Shown piece after piece: positions 1-14,211 of a DNA stretch of 64,000 nt. The notes under the pieces were generated by a model that saw nothing but the letters and a program-made list of their open reading frames with translations, was not told the origin of the DNA and ran no database searches. The translations under genes and the position numbers were made by a program. The first letter of the stretch is position 1, and each line of letters opens with the position of its first letter. Location of the stretch: the NCBI RefSeq assembly GCF_027744825.2, contig NC_071334.1, positions 41,393,437 to 41,457,436 on the forward strand. Direction: 5' to 3'. Source of the stretch: Synchiropus splendidus (Eukaryota > Chordata > Actinopteri > Syngnathiformes > Callionymidae).

Positions 1-3000
1 CCTTTCGATTTCAAAAGGACCGATGAACCTGGGACTTAGCTTGCGGGTTTCGCCTGGAATGGGAAGATCTCTGGTGGAGAGCCACACCTTCTGACCTGGC
101 TTGTATTCCGGAGCCGGGATACGGTGTCTGTCAGCCAGTCTGCGGTTTTGATCAGCAGTTCTTGAGAGGGCGGCTCTGGTGTGACTCCAAATGTTGTGGC
201 ATCGACGCAGATGGTGATCAATAGAAGGGACGGTGGCTTGTGCCTCTTGGTAGGAGAATAAAGGGGGTTGGTAGCCATAAGCCGCTTGGAAGGGTGACAT
301 CCCAGTAGCAGAGGAAGTCAGGGTATTGTGTGCGTATTCGACCCAGGAAAGGTGTAGTGACCAGGAAGCAGGGTGTTGAGAGGAAACGCATCGGAGAGCA
401 GCCTCCAGGTCCTGATTTGTCCTCTCAGTCTGCCCATTAGACTGAGGGTGATAACCTGAGGTAAGACTGGCTGTAGCCCCAATGGCTTTACAGAAACTGC
501 GCCAGACTTGAGAGGCAAATTGGGGACCACGGTCAGAAACAATATCGATAGGAATGCCGTGAAGTCTAAAAACCTGAGAAAACATGATCTCTGCCGTCTC
601 CAGAGCCGAAGGAAGTTTAGGTAGGGAAACAAAGTGTGCCATCTTAGAGAAACGGTCAACAATGGTCATGATGGTCGTCATACCTGCAGAGGGTGGTAAG
701 CCAGTTACAAAATCCACAGCGATATGCGACCAGGGACGACTGGGGATAGGTAGAGGTTGAAGCAACCCGGCAGGAGGTCTGTGGGAAGACTTGTTTCTGG
801 AGCAGGTCGTACAAGCTTTGACAAAGTCCTTGACATCACGGCCAAGCCCTGGCCACCAGAAGCGCTGGCGAATAAGGTTGGTGGTGCGGGAAGAGCCAGG
901 ATGACAAGCCAACTTAGAGGAGTGACCCCATTCCAAAACCCGAGTGCGTACCTGCGCAGGGACAAACAAACAGTCCTTGGGTCCTTGACCTGAATCAGGG
1001 TCTTCTTTCTGGGCTTCCAGAACTGCCCCTTCGATGTCCCATGAAGCAGCCCTGATAAAACAAGAAGCAGGCAGTATATTGTCTGAATCTCCGTCACTGA
1101 CGCAATCGTCATGAAGTCTGGAGAGAGCGTCTGGTTTGGTGTTTCGACTGCCAGGACGATAAGCGATGGAAAAATCAAACCTGCCCAGGAATAGAGCCCA
1201 CCGAGCTTGACGAGCATTGAGGCGCTTAGCGGAACGAAGGTAAGTAAGATTCTTATGATCCGTCATGACCAGGAATGGAACCTTGGATCCCTCCAGCCAA
1301 TGCCTCCATTCCTGAAGGGCAGAAACCACTGCCAATAGTTCCCTGTTGCCAATGTCATAATTGCATTCGGCCGGAGTTAGCTTCCTAGAGTAGAATGCAC
1401 ATGGGTGAACCTTACGATCCGAGGGATCCCGTTGTGAGAGAACAGCTCCAATGCCAGAGTCTGATGCATCCACCTCCACCAGGAACTGAAGAGAAGGGTT
1501 GGGATGGCGAAGGATCGGAGCTGTGGAGAACAGGTGGAGTAGTTCTTTGAAGGCAGAATCTGCCTCAGGTGTCCATTGGAAGGACTTCTTTGTAGACGTC
1601 AGAAGGGTGAGAGGAGCAGCCACCTTGCTGAAACCTCGGATGAATCGTCGGTAGAAGTTAGCAAAACCCAAAAACTGTTGCAACTGTCTGCGTGTGGAGG
1701 GAACTCTCCAATTGAGCACAGCTTGAATCTTAGCAGGATCAGGTTGTAGTTGACCTTGACCGAGAATAAAACCAAGGAAGGTGATGCGCTCCAGATGAAA
1801 TTCACATTTCTCAGCCTTACAATAAAGTCTGTTCTCGAGCAGTCTTTGTAGCACCAGTCGTACATGTTGCTGGTGTTCTTCAAGAGTTCTTGAGAAAATA
1901 AGAATGTCGTCAAGGTAAACAAACACGAAGAGATTGATCATATCCCGGAGAACATCATTAATTAAAGATTGAAAGACTGCAGGAGCATTAGTAAGTCCGA
2001 AAGGCATGACAAGGTATTCAAAATGACCGATGGGGGTCTTGAAAGCGGTCTTCCACTCGTCCCCCTCCCGGACTCGTACAAGGTGATAAGCATTTCTGAG
2101 ATCCAGCTTGGAGAAAATAGTAGCCTGATTTAGGGGTTCAAAAGAAGGGTCCATTAGAGGAAGGGGATAACGATTCTTAATCGTTATGTTGTTAAGGCCT
2201 CTAAAATCAACGCACGGTCTGAGAGTTCCATCCTTCTTAGAGACAAAGAAGAATCCTGCCCCAAGAGGTGAGGAAGAAGGCCGGATGAGGCCGGCTGCAA
2301 GAGAGTTATTAATGTAATCCTCTAGTGCCTCCCTCTCAGGACGGGAAACATTATACAGCCGACTAGAAGGAAGTGGGGAGCCCGGAATTAAGTCTATAGC
2401 ACAATCGTATGGTCTATGAGGGGGAAGAGAAAGAGCCTTGTCCTTGTTAAAAACTTCACTTAGGTCGTGATAGCAAGAAGGAACAGTCGACAGGTCAGAA
2501 GGAGCAAGAGTGGGAGTAGGACTGCAACGGAGAGAGAAAGGAGCTGAACGGAGACAATGGGCATGACAATGAGTGCTCCACCCAGAGATCCTAGTATTGG
2601 ACCAGTCAATGTGAGGATTGTGGAGCGTGAGCCAAGGAAGACCAAGAACAATAGGAGAAGAAGCGGAAGTAACTAGAAAAGAAATAGCTTCTGTGTGGTT
2701 ACCAGATATGGTTAGTTGAATTGGAGCAGTGCGGTGAGTGACTTGAGGAAGGGCGCTGCCGTCTATCGCACAGAGAAAGCGAGGTGAGTCCAACCTAATG
2801 AAAGGAATGGAAAGGGACTGAGCAAAAACCGAGTCAATGAAATTGTCATCTGCCCCTGAATCAATTAACAATTCTACCGGAGAAACTAAATCATTAAAAC
2901 GTAGTGTGGCAGGTAACAGGATACGATTCAATTTAGCAGGAGGAGGAGTATCTTTACTGACCTGGGTACGAGTCACAGGAGGAGAACGAGAGCTCTTAGG

Positions 3001-3951
3001 ACATACAGGACATGTCCTAATGAGGTGACCAGCAACACCACAGTATAAGCAAAGTCCATGAGTGAGCCGGTACTGCCGTTCCTCAGGTGAGAGACGAGCT
3101 CTCCCCACCTGCATGGGTTCCACAGAGTCATAAGTTTCCAGGTGTAATGCTCTGCTTTGACCGGCAGATGGCAGTAACGTAGCGTCAGTCCTCTGGATAC
3201 CGGTCTGTGTCTCCCGGCGGCGTTCCCGGATGCGATTATCTATCTTTATAGCCAGAGTGATCAGGTCCTCCAGTGACTCGGGTTCGTCCCGAGTGGAAAG
3301 TTGGTCCTGTATCTCGCAAGACAAACCTCTAGAAAAAGCGGACTTAAGAGCAGGCTCGTTCCAGCCACTCTCAGCAGCAGCTACCCGGAAACGAAGAGAA
3401 TACTCTGAAACCGGCTCAGATCTGGCGCTTTGCTGGAGATTAAGAAGACGACGGGAAGAACAAGCTCCGCTCTTGTATGGAGCGTCAAACACGCGGCACA
3501 TCTCAGTGGAAAAAGAAATAAATGTTTCAAGCACCGGTGACTTAGACTCCCACAACGATGCCGCCCACTGAGCCGCTCGGTCTCTGAGGAGATTAATAAC
3601 GTAAGCAATCTTTGCCCGATCAGAAACATAGGAACGTGGCTGCAGTTCAAAAACCAGACTACACTGTAGTAGAAATCTGGAACATGCCCCGATCTCTCCA
3701 GAATAATTATCTGGTGAAGGAATTTGGGGCTCTCGAGCAGAGAAGGAAAGCGTCTGCTCACTCGCAGGGGGAGTGTCTGAAGGAGCAGCAGAAGCAGTGG
3801 GGGAATCGGGGCGTGAGGACAGACGTTCAACCGCACCGGACAGCGTCTGTAACTCCTTGATAATAGTTTGGGTGGCATTCTCAAGTGTCCTAACCCTGGT
3901 CGCCTGAGTACCTAACGCATCCTGAAAGTCTTTCATTAAGGCTGGGTCCAT
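1..3951 (-). CDS. Ty3/gypsy retrotransposon Gag-Pol polyprotein, intact frame, truncated by window edge
   Basis: One minus-strand frame starts at an ATG at 3951-3949 and has no stop codon down to position 1 (1,317 codons); I checked it triplet by triplet. Domains in order, in residues from that ATG: Gag to about 340, with a CX2CX4HX4C zinc knuckle at 301-314; aspartic protease with Asp-Ser-Gly-Ala at 364-367; reverse transcriptase with Tyr-Leu-Asp-Asp at 679-682; RNase H with Thr-Asp-His-Lys near 898; integrase with an HHCC-type zinc region and a DD35E triad at D1080, D1140 and E1176. Order RT-RH-IN is that of Ty3/gypsy (Metaviridae). The single fused gag-pol frame and knuckle resemble sushi-like chromoviruses, which is inference because the chromodomain region would lie beyond the edge. 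An uninterrupted frame of this length suggests a young copy. The C-terminus, polypurine tract and 3' LTR are outside the window. Confidence 0.95.
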   Translation of the reverse strand, partial: MDPALMKDFQDALGTQATRVRTLENATQTIIKELQTLSGAVERLSSRPDSPTASAAPSDTPPASEQTLSFSAREPQIPSPDNYSGEIGACSRFLLQCSLVFELQPRSYVSDRAKIAYVINLLRDRAAQWAASLWESKSPVLETFISFSTEMCRVFDAPYKSGACSSRRLLNLQQSARSEPVSEYSLRFRVAAAESGWNEPALKSAFSRGLSCEIQDQLSTRDEPESLEDLITLAIKIDNRIRERRRETQTGIQRTDATLLPSAGQSRALHLETYDSVEPMQVGRARLSPEERQYRLTHGLCLYCGVAGHLIRTCPVCPKSSRSPPVTRTQVSKDTPPPAKLNRILLPATLRFNDLVSPVELLIDSGADDNFIDSVFAQSLSIPFIRLDSPRFLCAIDGSALPQVTHRTAPIQLTISGNHTEAISFLVTSASSPIVLGLPWLTLHNPHIDWSNTRISGWSTHCHAHCLRSAPFSLRCSPTPTLAPSDLSTVPSCYHDLSEVFNKDKALSLPPHRPYDCAIDLIPGSPLPSSRLYNVSRPEREALEDYINNSLAAGLIRPSSSPLGAGFFFVSKKDGTLRPCVDFRGLNNITIKNRYPLPLMDPSFEPLNQATIFSKLDLRNAYHLVRVREGDEWKTAFKTPIGHFEYLVMPFGLTNAPAVFQSLINDVLRDMINLFVFVYLDDILIFSRTLEEHQQHVRLVLQRLLENRLYCKAEKCEFHLERITFLGFILGQGQLQPDPAKIQAVLNWRVPSTRRQLQQFLGFANFYRRFIRGFSKVAAPLTLLTSTKKSFQWTPEADSAFKELLHLFSTAPILRHPNPSLQFLVEVDASDSGIGAVLSQRDPSDRKVHPCAFYSRKLTPAECNYDIGNRELLAVVSALQEWRHWLEGSKVPFLVMTDHKNLTYLRSAKRLNARQARWALFLGRFDFSIAYRPGSRNTKPDALSRLHDDCVSDGDSDNILPASCFIRAASWDIEGAVLEAQKEDPDSGQGPKDCLFVPAQVRTRVLEWGHSSKLACHPGSSRTTNLIRQRFWWPGLGRDVKDFVKACTTCSRNKSSHRPPAGLLQPLPIPSRPWSHIAVDFVTGLPPSAGMTTIMTIVDRFSKMAHFVSLPKLPSALETAEIMFSQVFRLHGIPIDIVSDRGPQFASQVWRSFCKAIGATASLTSGYHPQSNGQTERTNQDLEAALRCVSSQHPASWSLHLSWVEYAHNTLTSSATGMSPFQAAYGYQPPLFSYQEAQATVPSIDHHLRRCHNIWSHTRAALSRTADQNRRLADRHRIPAPEYKPGQKVWLSTRDLPIPGETRKLSPRFIGPFEIER

Positions 3952-4000
3952 GTTTGTATGGCCAGATCGAACTGTTGGGGTTCGCGGAGCGGGACCCAAA
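3952..4000 (-). promoter_or_regulatory. Retrotransposon leader with probable primer-binding site
   Basis: Immediately inside the LTR the minus strand reads TTTGGGTCCCGCTCCGCG. A TGG two bases after the LTR is the usual start of a tRNA primer-binding site, complementary to the tRNA CCA end. I cannot name the tRNA. The gag ATG follows at 3951. Confidence 0.5.
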
Positions 4001-4646
4001 TGCCTTAATGAAAAAGACTCACGGAGTAGAAATGAACGATATTTAATCTCAACAAAAACTCCACAATAATCAATACCAGAGATCAAAACTACAAACAGAA
4101 GGCGTCACCGAACCGGGAGAAGAACACAACGGAGATAAGTCCAACAAAAAGCGTCACCGAACCGGGAGATGAACACAAACGGAAATCAGTCCAACCAAAG
4201 CGTCACCGAACCGGGAGATCACGAATGAGGAATCTGAAAATACAAGATAATGTTGATCAGGGACAAATAGTAAGATCACAAACGCGGTTGTAAAAACGAG
4301 AATACGAGAATAACTAAGCTACAATCAGAATAAACAAGAAGTACACGGAGATCTGAATTAAACGAGGAATAAGACAAACCTAACTCAGGCACCAGGGAGA
4401 CTAAACCAAGAGATTCGAAAATACAGAGCGAGCGGACAAAGGGAAGAAAACGCGGAAGCCAATTACCTAGCAACAAGTTGATTCGATCTGGCACTCACTG
4501 CTGGAACCAAGGTGCTTAAGAAGGGGAGGGATGATGATGTGTAGATTAGTTCCAGCTGAGTGCCGGCTCCAAAGTGAAGCTCCAAAAAATCAGAGGAGAA
4601 GGAGACGAAAAGAGGAAGTGGTGCAAAATAAAAGCGAATCATGACA
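4001..4646 (-). mobile_element. 5' LTR of the Ty3/gypsy element
   Basis: On the minus strand the LTR starts TGTCATGATTCGC at 4646 and ends CATTAAGGCA at 4001, so it has the TG...CA ends of an LTR. It lies 49 bp upstream of the gag start codon, which fits a 5' LTR followed by a short leader. The 3' LTR is off the window, so LTR identity and the target-site duplication cannot be tested; the outer flank begins CTGTC at 4647. It contains a short tandem repeat array (separate entry). Confidence 0.8.
4102..4217. repeat. Three-copy tandem repeat inside the LTR (49-bp period)
   Basis: The 18-mer GCGTCACCGAACCGGGAG occurs at 4102-4119, 4151-4168 and 4200-4217, exactly 49 bp apart, with related sequence between the copies. 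Repeated blocks in an LTR are often enhancer-like elements in the U3 region; that role here is inference. Confidence 0.9.
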
Positions 4647-4651
4647 CTGTC

Positions 4652-6490
4652 CTGATCGTGTAGAATAATTCTTGGCCATTTACTCATTTTTTTAAATCAA
4701 TTTAGCTGCTGCAACACTATCAACAGCAAATGGACAAGCATCACTGAAACAGGACACATTCTTTGGGGGCGTGACTCGTCTGTAAAGTAGATAAAAGTGT
4801 GTGCGGTATAAATTCAGAGAATTTACTGTCTGACTGAGAGTTAAAAGAGTGGACTCAGGTGGTTGTGTATTTATCTCTAAGAGCATTAGTGCAGTACTGA
4901 ATGGTCCGACACACAGACTACAATGTTAGTAGGCTTGGTACCAGAGTGAATAACAGAATATGACCTTGAGTTGGGATTAATTCTTGTATTGCCTGTCTGA
5001 GGATGAAAGAAACTAAAGTGTCTTAGAAGTCAGCAAAGGTAGGTTGGCTTAGGCCGGAGACATGAATGTTACAGTTACCTGAGAGCGTAGAAAACTCCTC
5101 AATAAAATCACAACTGGCTTATGTAAATGGTCAAATGTTCAAAGGACTAAAGGATGCACCCACTGCGGCCCTTTGAGGACCGGTTTGACACCCCTGCTCT
5201 AACTCCTCCCTTGTGATAGCTTGGGTTAGTGCCTGTGGGTGCAGTCAGATGGTGCTGCTTCTACAAGTGGGAAGCAGTCAGATGGAGTGATGCAATGATA
5301 GTAATACATTCAAATTTGTCTGAGGCGCACTGGTGGTGCTGATTGGATGGAAAAATCTCAATGAAATTGTGATGATAGCCATTGCTGTTTGTGATAATTA
5401 ACTGGAAAAAAAAAAACCAAGTCTCGAATTTTGTTTTGTTCTGTTTTGTTTGCAATGCAAAAAGCACATAAAATGAAGGTGTGCTGTGGTGCCATGACAT
5501 GGGAGACAGAGAGAGCTAGTGCTCACAGCAGACGTTAAAGCTTCCTAAAACAAGAGCACTTGCAACAATCCCAACTTTTTCAAAGGGTGCCGATGAGGAC
5601 GGTACCGATACCCGTCGTCACTAATTCATCAACCTATGTGAACTTGTGATCATCCCCTGTCCGTAGCACACAGCCAGAAGATGGTCTCTGTCCACAAAAG
5701 AGATTACCCCATTGTTTTGAGGCCATCCTGTCTTTTACTTTGTTACACAGTTTTTACCATCACTTGCCACAACCTGAGTCAAAACGTGAACCTGCTCCCA
5801 TGGGCTTCAGGAAAAGGCACTGGACTGTCAAGAGATGAACTTACCTGGATCAATCGGAATAAACGCAGCATTGATATCATAAACTATGTAGACATGATAT
5901 CCCATAAAGTCTGCTTCACGCCTGATTACTTCCAATTCATTAGATTACAAAATGATAATAAATTAAAATTAAAAAAAAGATGAAAACCAGTGGATCTGGT
6001 AAATTTGAATTGAAGTACAAAACACTATAGGCAGCCCCTGAATCCCATTTTATTCAGAAGCACAATTATGCTGTATACAAGTGCGTTACGGTATACCAAT
6101 CACAATCGTCGGTCACTAAATTATGAATTATGCAAGCAACCTAGCTTCATTGCACTGCCACTGTTTCCATCCATATATTTTCTTACTTTTTATTCTACCC
6201 TTGTCCTTTCTGTTCCCCTTCTCTGCTCAGCTGACTGGCTGTAGCGGCAGAGCCATGTTGTAGCTATCAACCACGGTGATTGGTTGAACTGACTGCACAG
6301 CATTAGGGGAACTGTTTAGGCCACCGTAACTGAGTTTTTTATTGCTATTGATGGGACCAATGCTGCTCTGCTCTAAGGTTCCCGACCCCTGGTATAAGGG
6401 GAACAAGCTGTCCAATCCAATAAACGCAACACTAGTAACACAGGAAGTTGGTGACATAGTGAACTGCTGCTGCTATTGACAAGAGTCCTG
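4652..6490. other. Intergenic DNA, no supported gene
   Basis: This stretch between the retrotransposon and the next repeat has only short open frames with no family resemblance. Poly-A/poly-T tracts occur near 5405-5450. The longest plus-strand frame (5681-5983) is lysine/asparagine-rich at its end and shows no recognisable motif, so I do not call it. Confidence 0.5.
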
Positions 6491-6492
6491 AA

Positions 6493-6800
6493 TTTTAGAT
6501 TAGATTAGATGGCCTTTAATATTCCTTTACTAGTGGGGAAATTCAATGAGTCACACCAGCCAATGACAACGAAGACACTAACACATGCCAAAGACATTGA
6601 AGGTACACAACAAACATCAAAGACATCCACAAACCATCAGCAAAAAAAGTCACAAGCCGTCAAACAACACTAGGCAAATAAATAAATACCCATAATACAT
6701 TAAAAACATCATGACAAAATAAATAAAAGTAAACATAAGTAAATATATACATAGATAATACATAGATCATGAAAAATTCTATAAATAATACATTTAATTG
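6493..6800 (-). repeat. 3' tail of a Rex1-like/CR1-group LINE
   Basis: The plus strand begins GATTAGATTAGATGGCCTTT followed by a GTGGGGAAATTC block, a signature seen at 3' ends of fish Rex1-type non-LTR elements in antisense orientation. A-rich and AATAAA-like runs follow to about 6790. No reverse transcriptase coding remains. The family name is from memory of the motif. Confidence 0.55.
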
Positions 6801-8620
6801 AGTGATCAAGTGAACTGGGGAATCCAAATCCTGCGCCAGGGAATTGCGCTATGAAGCACTCCTTGAGTGACAGGGTGCCAGGCAGCCGTAGTGTGAGACA
6901 CGCTTTTGAAGGGGTCAGTCTCGCGGCAATCCACTATTCTATAAAATTACATATACTGCTGTGACATTCTAGGGGCGTGGCTACGGGGAAATGTTTTGGT
7001 CAGACCAAGCTTTGTGTCCCACCATACGTAGCAAGGAGCTTCCTCTGCAAGAGATTCACTTGGTCACTGAAAATATGCATAATATCAGTACTTGTCACAG
7101 CCCAGATGTGTGAAACTGCTTCCTTTAATCGAAACTTGAGTCAATTTATCTAATCTGAGATCTGATATGAGCTGCTCTCCATGGCTGTTTGCATTATGTA
7201 TTTTTATTTTTTTTTCTGACACACAGCTTTCAGAGACGTAATACCAGCTTGTAAATTTCTTTCCAAACTTTTCCATGGGTGCAGCTTCCCTCTCCTTGCT
7301 TATACCCGTTTCGCCACACTGTGTTTGATTTGAGCATACCCACATCTCACTTGTCCTTTTGTGCTCCTCTGTATGCTCACGCTCATGCACCCATGTGTGA
7401 ATGTGCACTTCTGTGTGTATTCATGATGCACACTTTTTTTCTTTTTCTCTTCCAGGTCCAGGAGTCCCCGTCAGGACCCCTAGGCATCCCTGTGCCTGCT
7501 TGCCAAAAACGTCTGCATCTCCAGGAGCCCCCTGAGGCAAAGGGACATCCAAATGTCACTTGGACCCTCTACAGAGTGGTTAGAGAAGGAGGGGGGACTA
7601 ATGGGAGGAGAGAGTGCAGAGCGAAAGCGGAGGAGGCAGCAAAGCAGGAGTGACAGCAGGTTTGAGACAGGCACTGATTGAAAGTGAAGACCAGTCACAG
7701 GTAACAACATCAAAAACAGAGTCAACTATCCTCCTATCAGCGCTCAGTATAAATCTGTCAATCTGTAATGAAACGTTTTTGCAAGTTTCTAGACAGTGTA
7801 CGATGTTGGCCAGGCAGGCAGGTAAATGACAGTAAAATAAGAAATGTGCTTGTGTGGTTATGAATTTTGACATTTGGACAAAATAACTCAAACATGACTT
7901 TATACGATTACTGACAAGTGTTTTGTGATTTTTCTCTGTTTTCTTTTTCTCCTGCCTTTTCAGTATTGATGGAATTTTTCGATGGAGTAGTTCCATCCTC
8001 ACTCTTACTTATTATCATATATTAGTGTTATGAACGACAGTTACAACCATGTGACCTTCATTTTTTTGGGTGATGAACACTACACAAAAGCGTCCTTTCA
8101 AAAATGCGGAAAAACTACAATGGCTGTTCCATCCCCAATTGGACTTGTATTTATGATGACAGATGTGAATTAATCGGTAAAATGTGAACATCTGGTGAAA
8201 GCTCCTTTTGGATAGCGAGTTATTTTTCATGAACATGACAAGGCTGGGTAAGATGTTTGCTTACGGACATCTAGTGGTACATGACTGAAATTGCAGGATC
8301 TTTTGCGAATATAGACTATAGAGCGTTCTAAATAGTGCCAAAGTCTCGTAAAATAAATCATCATCGAGTTTAATTTTAGATGTTATTCTTAGATCATACT
8401 TATTTTCATTTATTTGATTATTTTGACGCGTAGGTTTGATCAGCTTGTGACCCCCGCGGGGATTTTGGAAATGGAAATATTTTGTTTACATCTCTGGCTT
8501 GAATTTTATTTATTCATTTTATTTTATTATAGCTGTGTAGTGGTTTTTTTTTTATCTTTTTATCTTTCGACCCAAAACGCTACGATAAAATTACCATGAA
8601 ACGACTAACAATTCGTGACC
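6801..8620. other. Intergenic DNA upstream of ccdc28a
   Basis: No gene is supported. An exon-like block at 7457-7699 is flanked by a good acceptor and donor but is closed by stops in all frames (see the rejected list). Confidence 0.45.
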
Positions 8621-8624
8621 GTGC

Positions 8625-8631
8625 TATAAAA
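8625..8631 (+). promoter_or_regulatory. TATA box of ccdc28a
   Basis: TATAAAA lies about 60 bp upstream of a strong splice donor (GTAAGT at 8692) that would end a short 5' exon. An ETS-like ACTTCCTG sits at 8647-8654. The spacing fits transcription starting around 8655. Core promoter assignment is inference from position. Confidence 0.5.
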
Positions 8632-8654
8632 ACAACTGCGTTCGTAACTTCCTG

Positions 8655-8691
8655 TTTACCTTTCAGAATAATGGCTTGCTGTGAACGTACG
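8655..8691 (+). other. ccdc28a: Probable 5'-UTR exon 1 of ccdc28a
   Basis: The exon ends in ACG followed by donor GTAAGT at 8692, and the next acceptor CCCCAG ends at 9086, giving a 395-bp first intron. The transcription start is only estimated from the TATA box. The exon carries an ATG at 8671 that opens a short upstream frame. Confidence 0.45.
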
Positions 8692-9100
8692 GTAAGTACT
8701 TGCGAGCAGCCATTGTCCGATGATGTTTAAAAACCCTGGAATTATTGCTGCGGGTCGCAACCGGAAATGAACAGGTGACATAACATGATCACAAATACCG
8801 TCAGGCATGAGAGGAAGTGTTGGTAGGCTAGCTGTCGAGCTAGCTGGCTAACTGGACTGTCAGCGTCGAGTGTCGTCTTTCAAACGTCTGTTTATCGTCA
8901 GTGTTGTCATGTGCTAATTCCCACCGAATGTGATTGAACGTCGATTGTTTACCAGTTACAAACGCAGGTGTGATGTCATAAGGTTCCATTTTGCTTACAG
9001 TCGGGCAAACATTGGAGCTGAAGTTTGGTGACGTCTTCAAATAACGCTTACGGTCTCCTCTGTGTCACTTGTCGCATCTTCCCCAGCGTGTCATGAAGTT

Positions 9101-9117
<17 letters not shown>
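8671..9117 (+). other. Possible upstream ORF of ccdc28a (spliced)
   Basis: If exon 1 (to 8691) joins exon 2 (from 9087), the ATG at 8671-8673 opens a frame of seven codons in exon 1 and ten in exon 2, closing at TGA 9115-9117. It runs through the main start codon (9101) in another frame, so it would reduce initiation of the main protein. This depends on the inferred exon 1. Confidence 0.35.
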
Positions 9118-12055
<2,938 letters not shown>

Positions 12056-13646
12056 TATCTTTGTCATCACACATCGCAACAAATCCAGATGTTTTCTCTA
12101 TTGTCAGTCTGTTTTTTTCTCGTCCTCTGTGCGTTGCCAATGGATGTATTAGGATTAACCATTAAATTGATTACTGATTGATCATGTGTGACTAGATTGT
12201 AAGAGCCATGTTTTGATGACGTGTGAAGGGCTTTATGAAAGTTTTTACAGCCTTGTTTTGGCTTTGTGTGAGACCATCAGGTCTTTCGAAGCATCAGAAG
12301 GAACAAAACATGTTCAACTTGATGGTCATTAACAACATTACACTCTTGGACATTTGGAAATTAATTCTTTAAACAGTAGCTGACAGAAAAAATCTTCTTG
12401 TTATTATTATTAATAATAATCATTTTTTATAAATACTTAAGAATGGACAGTTTGGGCAATAGACGGTAAACCTCTGTCCAAATTGAATGCAAGTTATATT
12501 AGAAAATTAAGATAACATTGAAAAATCAGAAGGCATTGCAGAGGAATGTAGCTTTTCACTTTATGATCCCAATATTGTACTCTTTAGGAAATGGTGCCAG
12601 ACATTGGAATTATGGCGACGATCACTGTTGCTCCCTTTAAACTTTCACTTCTGGCAGTATTTTGTTAAACTCCATTGGAATACTGCCATCTGTCACAATC
12701 CCTTGAGAAACTGTTGCACTTTGATCCACAGACCACGTCAACAATCATTGAAAGCTGATTGTGTGACTCTGTATTTATCTTTTTACCAGTGCAAGCGTGG
12801 ACACTTGCAATGCATTCATCAGAGAGTGAGTCTTTATATGCCAAAAAAGGAGCTGAAGCTGTGATTCAATTGAAAACATTTGCACATAATCACTCAACCA
12901 CCGGCTGTGTTGAGTTGGAATGATGTGGCCCAGGACGTCACAATCCTGCCTTATTTCAGAATTTTGCCTTCTCAGTTTGCAGCTTTGATCGTCCTCTTGA
13001 TCTTCCGCGAGCAGGATGCTGCTTCGATTGTAACTTCTGCATATTTTCAAAACAAGTGATCACATTTTGAACTCTTTTGTGATTCGTTTTATGATGAATT
13101 TTATTAATAAATGTGTCTGAGTACCTGTGTCAGTGTTTACTAGTGCTTTCTTTTGGAGGAGTCCCTTTTCCTGTCCCCTTTTTTGTACTAGCTTGGACAT
13201 GAGAAAGGTTTGTCAAGTTTCACAGAAGGTGAAATGGAGTATTATGACACTGATTTCAAGAGTTGATAGTTTTGTCAATTTGTTCCGCTGTTTTCCTGCT
13301 GTTTTCAGATTTATTTCATTGGTCGCATTTCACCTTTTTCCACATTTGTGTGCTGTTATTAATTTATCTTAATGTTAGCACCCATTATTTATAATGAAGG
13401 GTCACTCCTCAAACTGCATTGTAATAGACCGCAGATGAAGGTCAAAGCAACTGAAGGTATGTTGAATTTAGTAAAGTCTGTTAACTCGATCTTCAACTTG
13501 TCTGCTTGTTTCCTATTCATGAACCGGAGTGTTGTGGTGGCTGTGAAGAAATGTTTGGTGACTTTGTTGATGCGTCACTATGGCAACAGGGCAGTTTGGG
13601 AGTGCTGCCTGCAGCACAACATAAAGTCGAGACAATCCAACACATA
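12056..13646. other. ccdc28a 3' region and ccdc28a-ect2l intergenic DNA
   Basis: An ATTAAA hexamer follows the ccdc28a stop around 12160, usable as a polyadenylation signal. Short open frames here show no known motif. Nothing else recognised. Confidence 0.5.
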
Positions 13647-13778
13647 ATGTTCAACTCCATGGATCTGAAGTCCCGTTCTCACTCGGTGAAGCGCTGGCAG
13701 CTTAATAGAACTGACTGTGGGGGGAGCGTTTCATGGACACATGTTTCAGTGCGTGGACACCACTCAGCCACAAACAAA
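13647..13778 (+). CDS. ect2l: Candidate first coding exon of ect2l
   Basis: ATGs at 13647 and 13659 open a frame to a phase-0 donor (GTAATC at 13779), which matches the phase-0 acceptor of the first certain ect2l exon at 14212. The encoded Ser-Trp-Thr segment loosely resembles the human ECT2L N-terminus upstream of its WFxxW motif. The alternative is initiation at the ATG at 14227. Donor strength is modest, so this exon is tentative. Confidence 0.3.
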
Positions 13779-14211
13779 GTAATCAGCAGGTCGGTGAAGC
13801 ATGTTTCAGTGTTTCCAAATAAATGTGCTGTTATGTGTGTAATAAATGTATTGTTATTGATGTATTGTAGATGCATCATCTGTGGTTAGCCTTCATATCT
13901 TGTGTGGTTTTCGTGCTTTATTATCTTTGCACAGCAAAGGACAAAGCTGAGCATGTAAACTTGCTCACTTGCTACATAAAGACTAAATTGTAGCTAGAAA
14001 ATAGCTTTACTGAAATAGAATGATCACAATGCTAGGAACTCAAATCAAATTAACACTGATGAGATAAACCAGTTAATAAATGAATCAAGTTGACTGTAAA
14101 CAAAGGCTCTTGTCCAGCAGTTGTAGCTCTCTTGTGTGATGTTCTTTTAGATGCTGTAAAAAGCGTGAACAGGGTGAATATGTGAACAGGATTGTGTTCT
14201 CATCCCTCCAG

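Noticed and set aside
705..1217. A 170-residue minus-strand open frame
   Set aside because: It is an out-of-frame shadow of the integrase/RNase H part of the gag-pol frame, which is the one carrying the domain motifs.
4102..4217. CRISPR-like evenly spaced repeats
   Set aside because: Only three units with similar spacers inside an LTR of a eukaryotic genome; this is a tandem repeat.
5681..5983. A 100-residue plus-strand frame
   Set aside because: No domain, no splice context, A-rich end; consistent with chance.
7457..7699. Exon-like block with a CTCTTCCAG acceptor and a CACAG/GTAACA donor
   Set aside because: All three frames contain stops and the peptide resembles nothing I know. It could be a decayed or non-coding exon (NHSL1 is a neighbour in human) but I cannot support it.
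13506..13889. A 127-residue plus-strand frame as an independent gene
   Set aside because: Only its middle part can be linked, weakly, to the ect2l N-terminus; nothing supports a separate gene.
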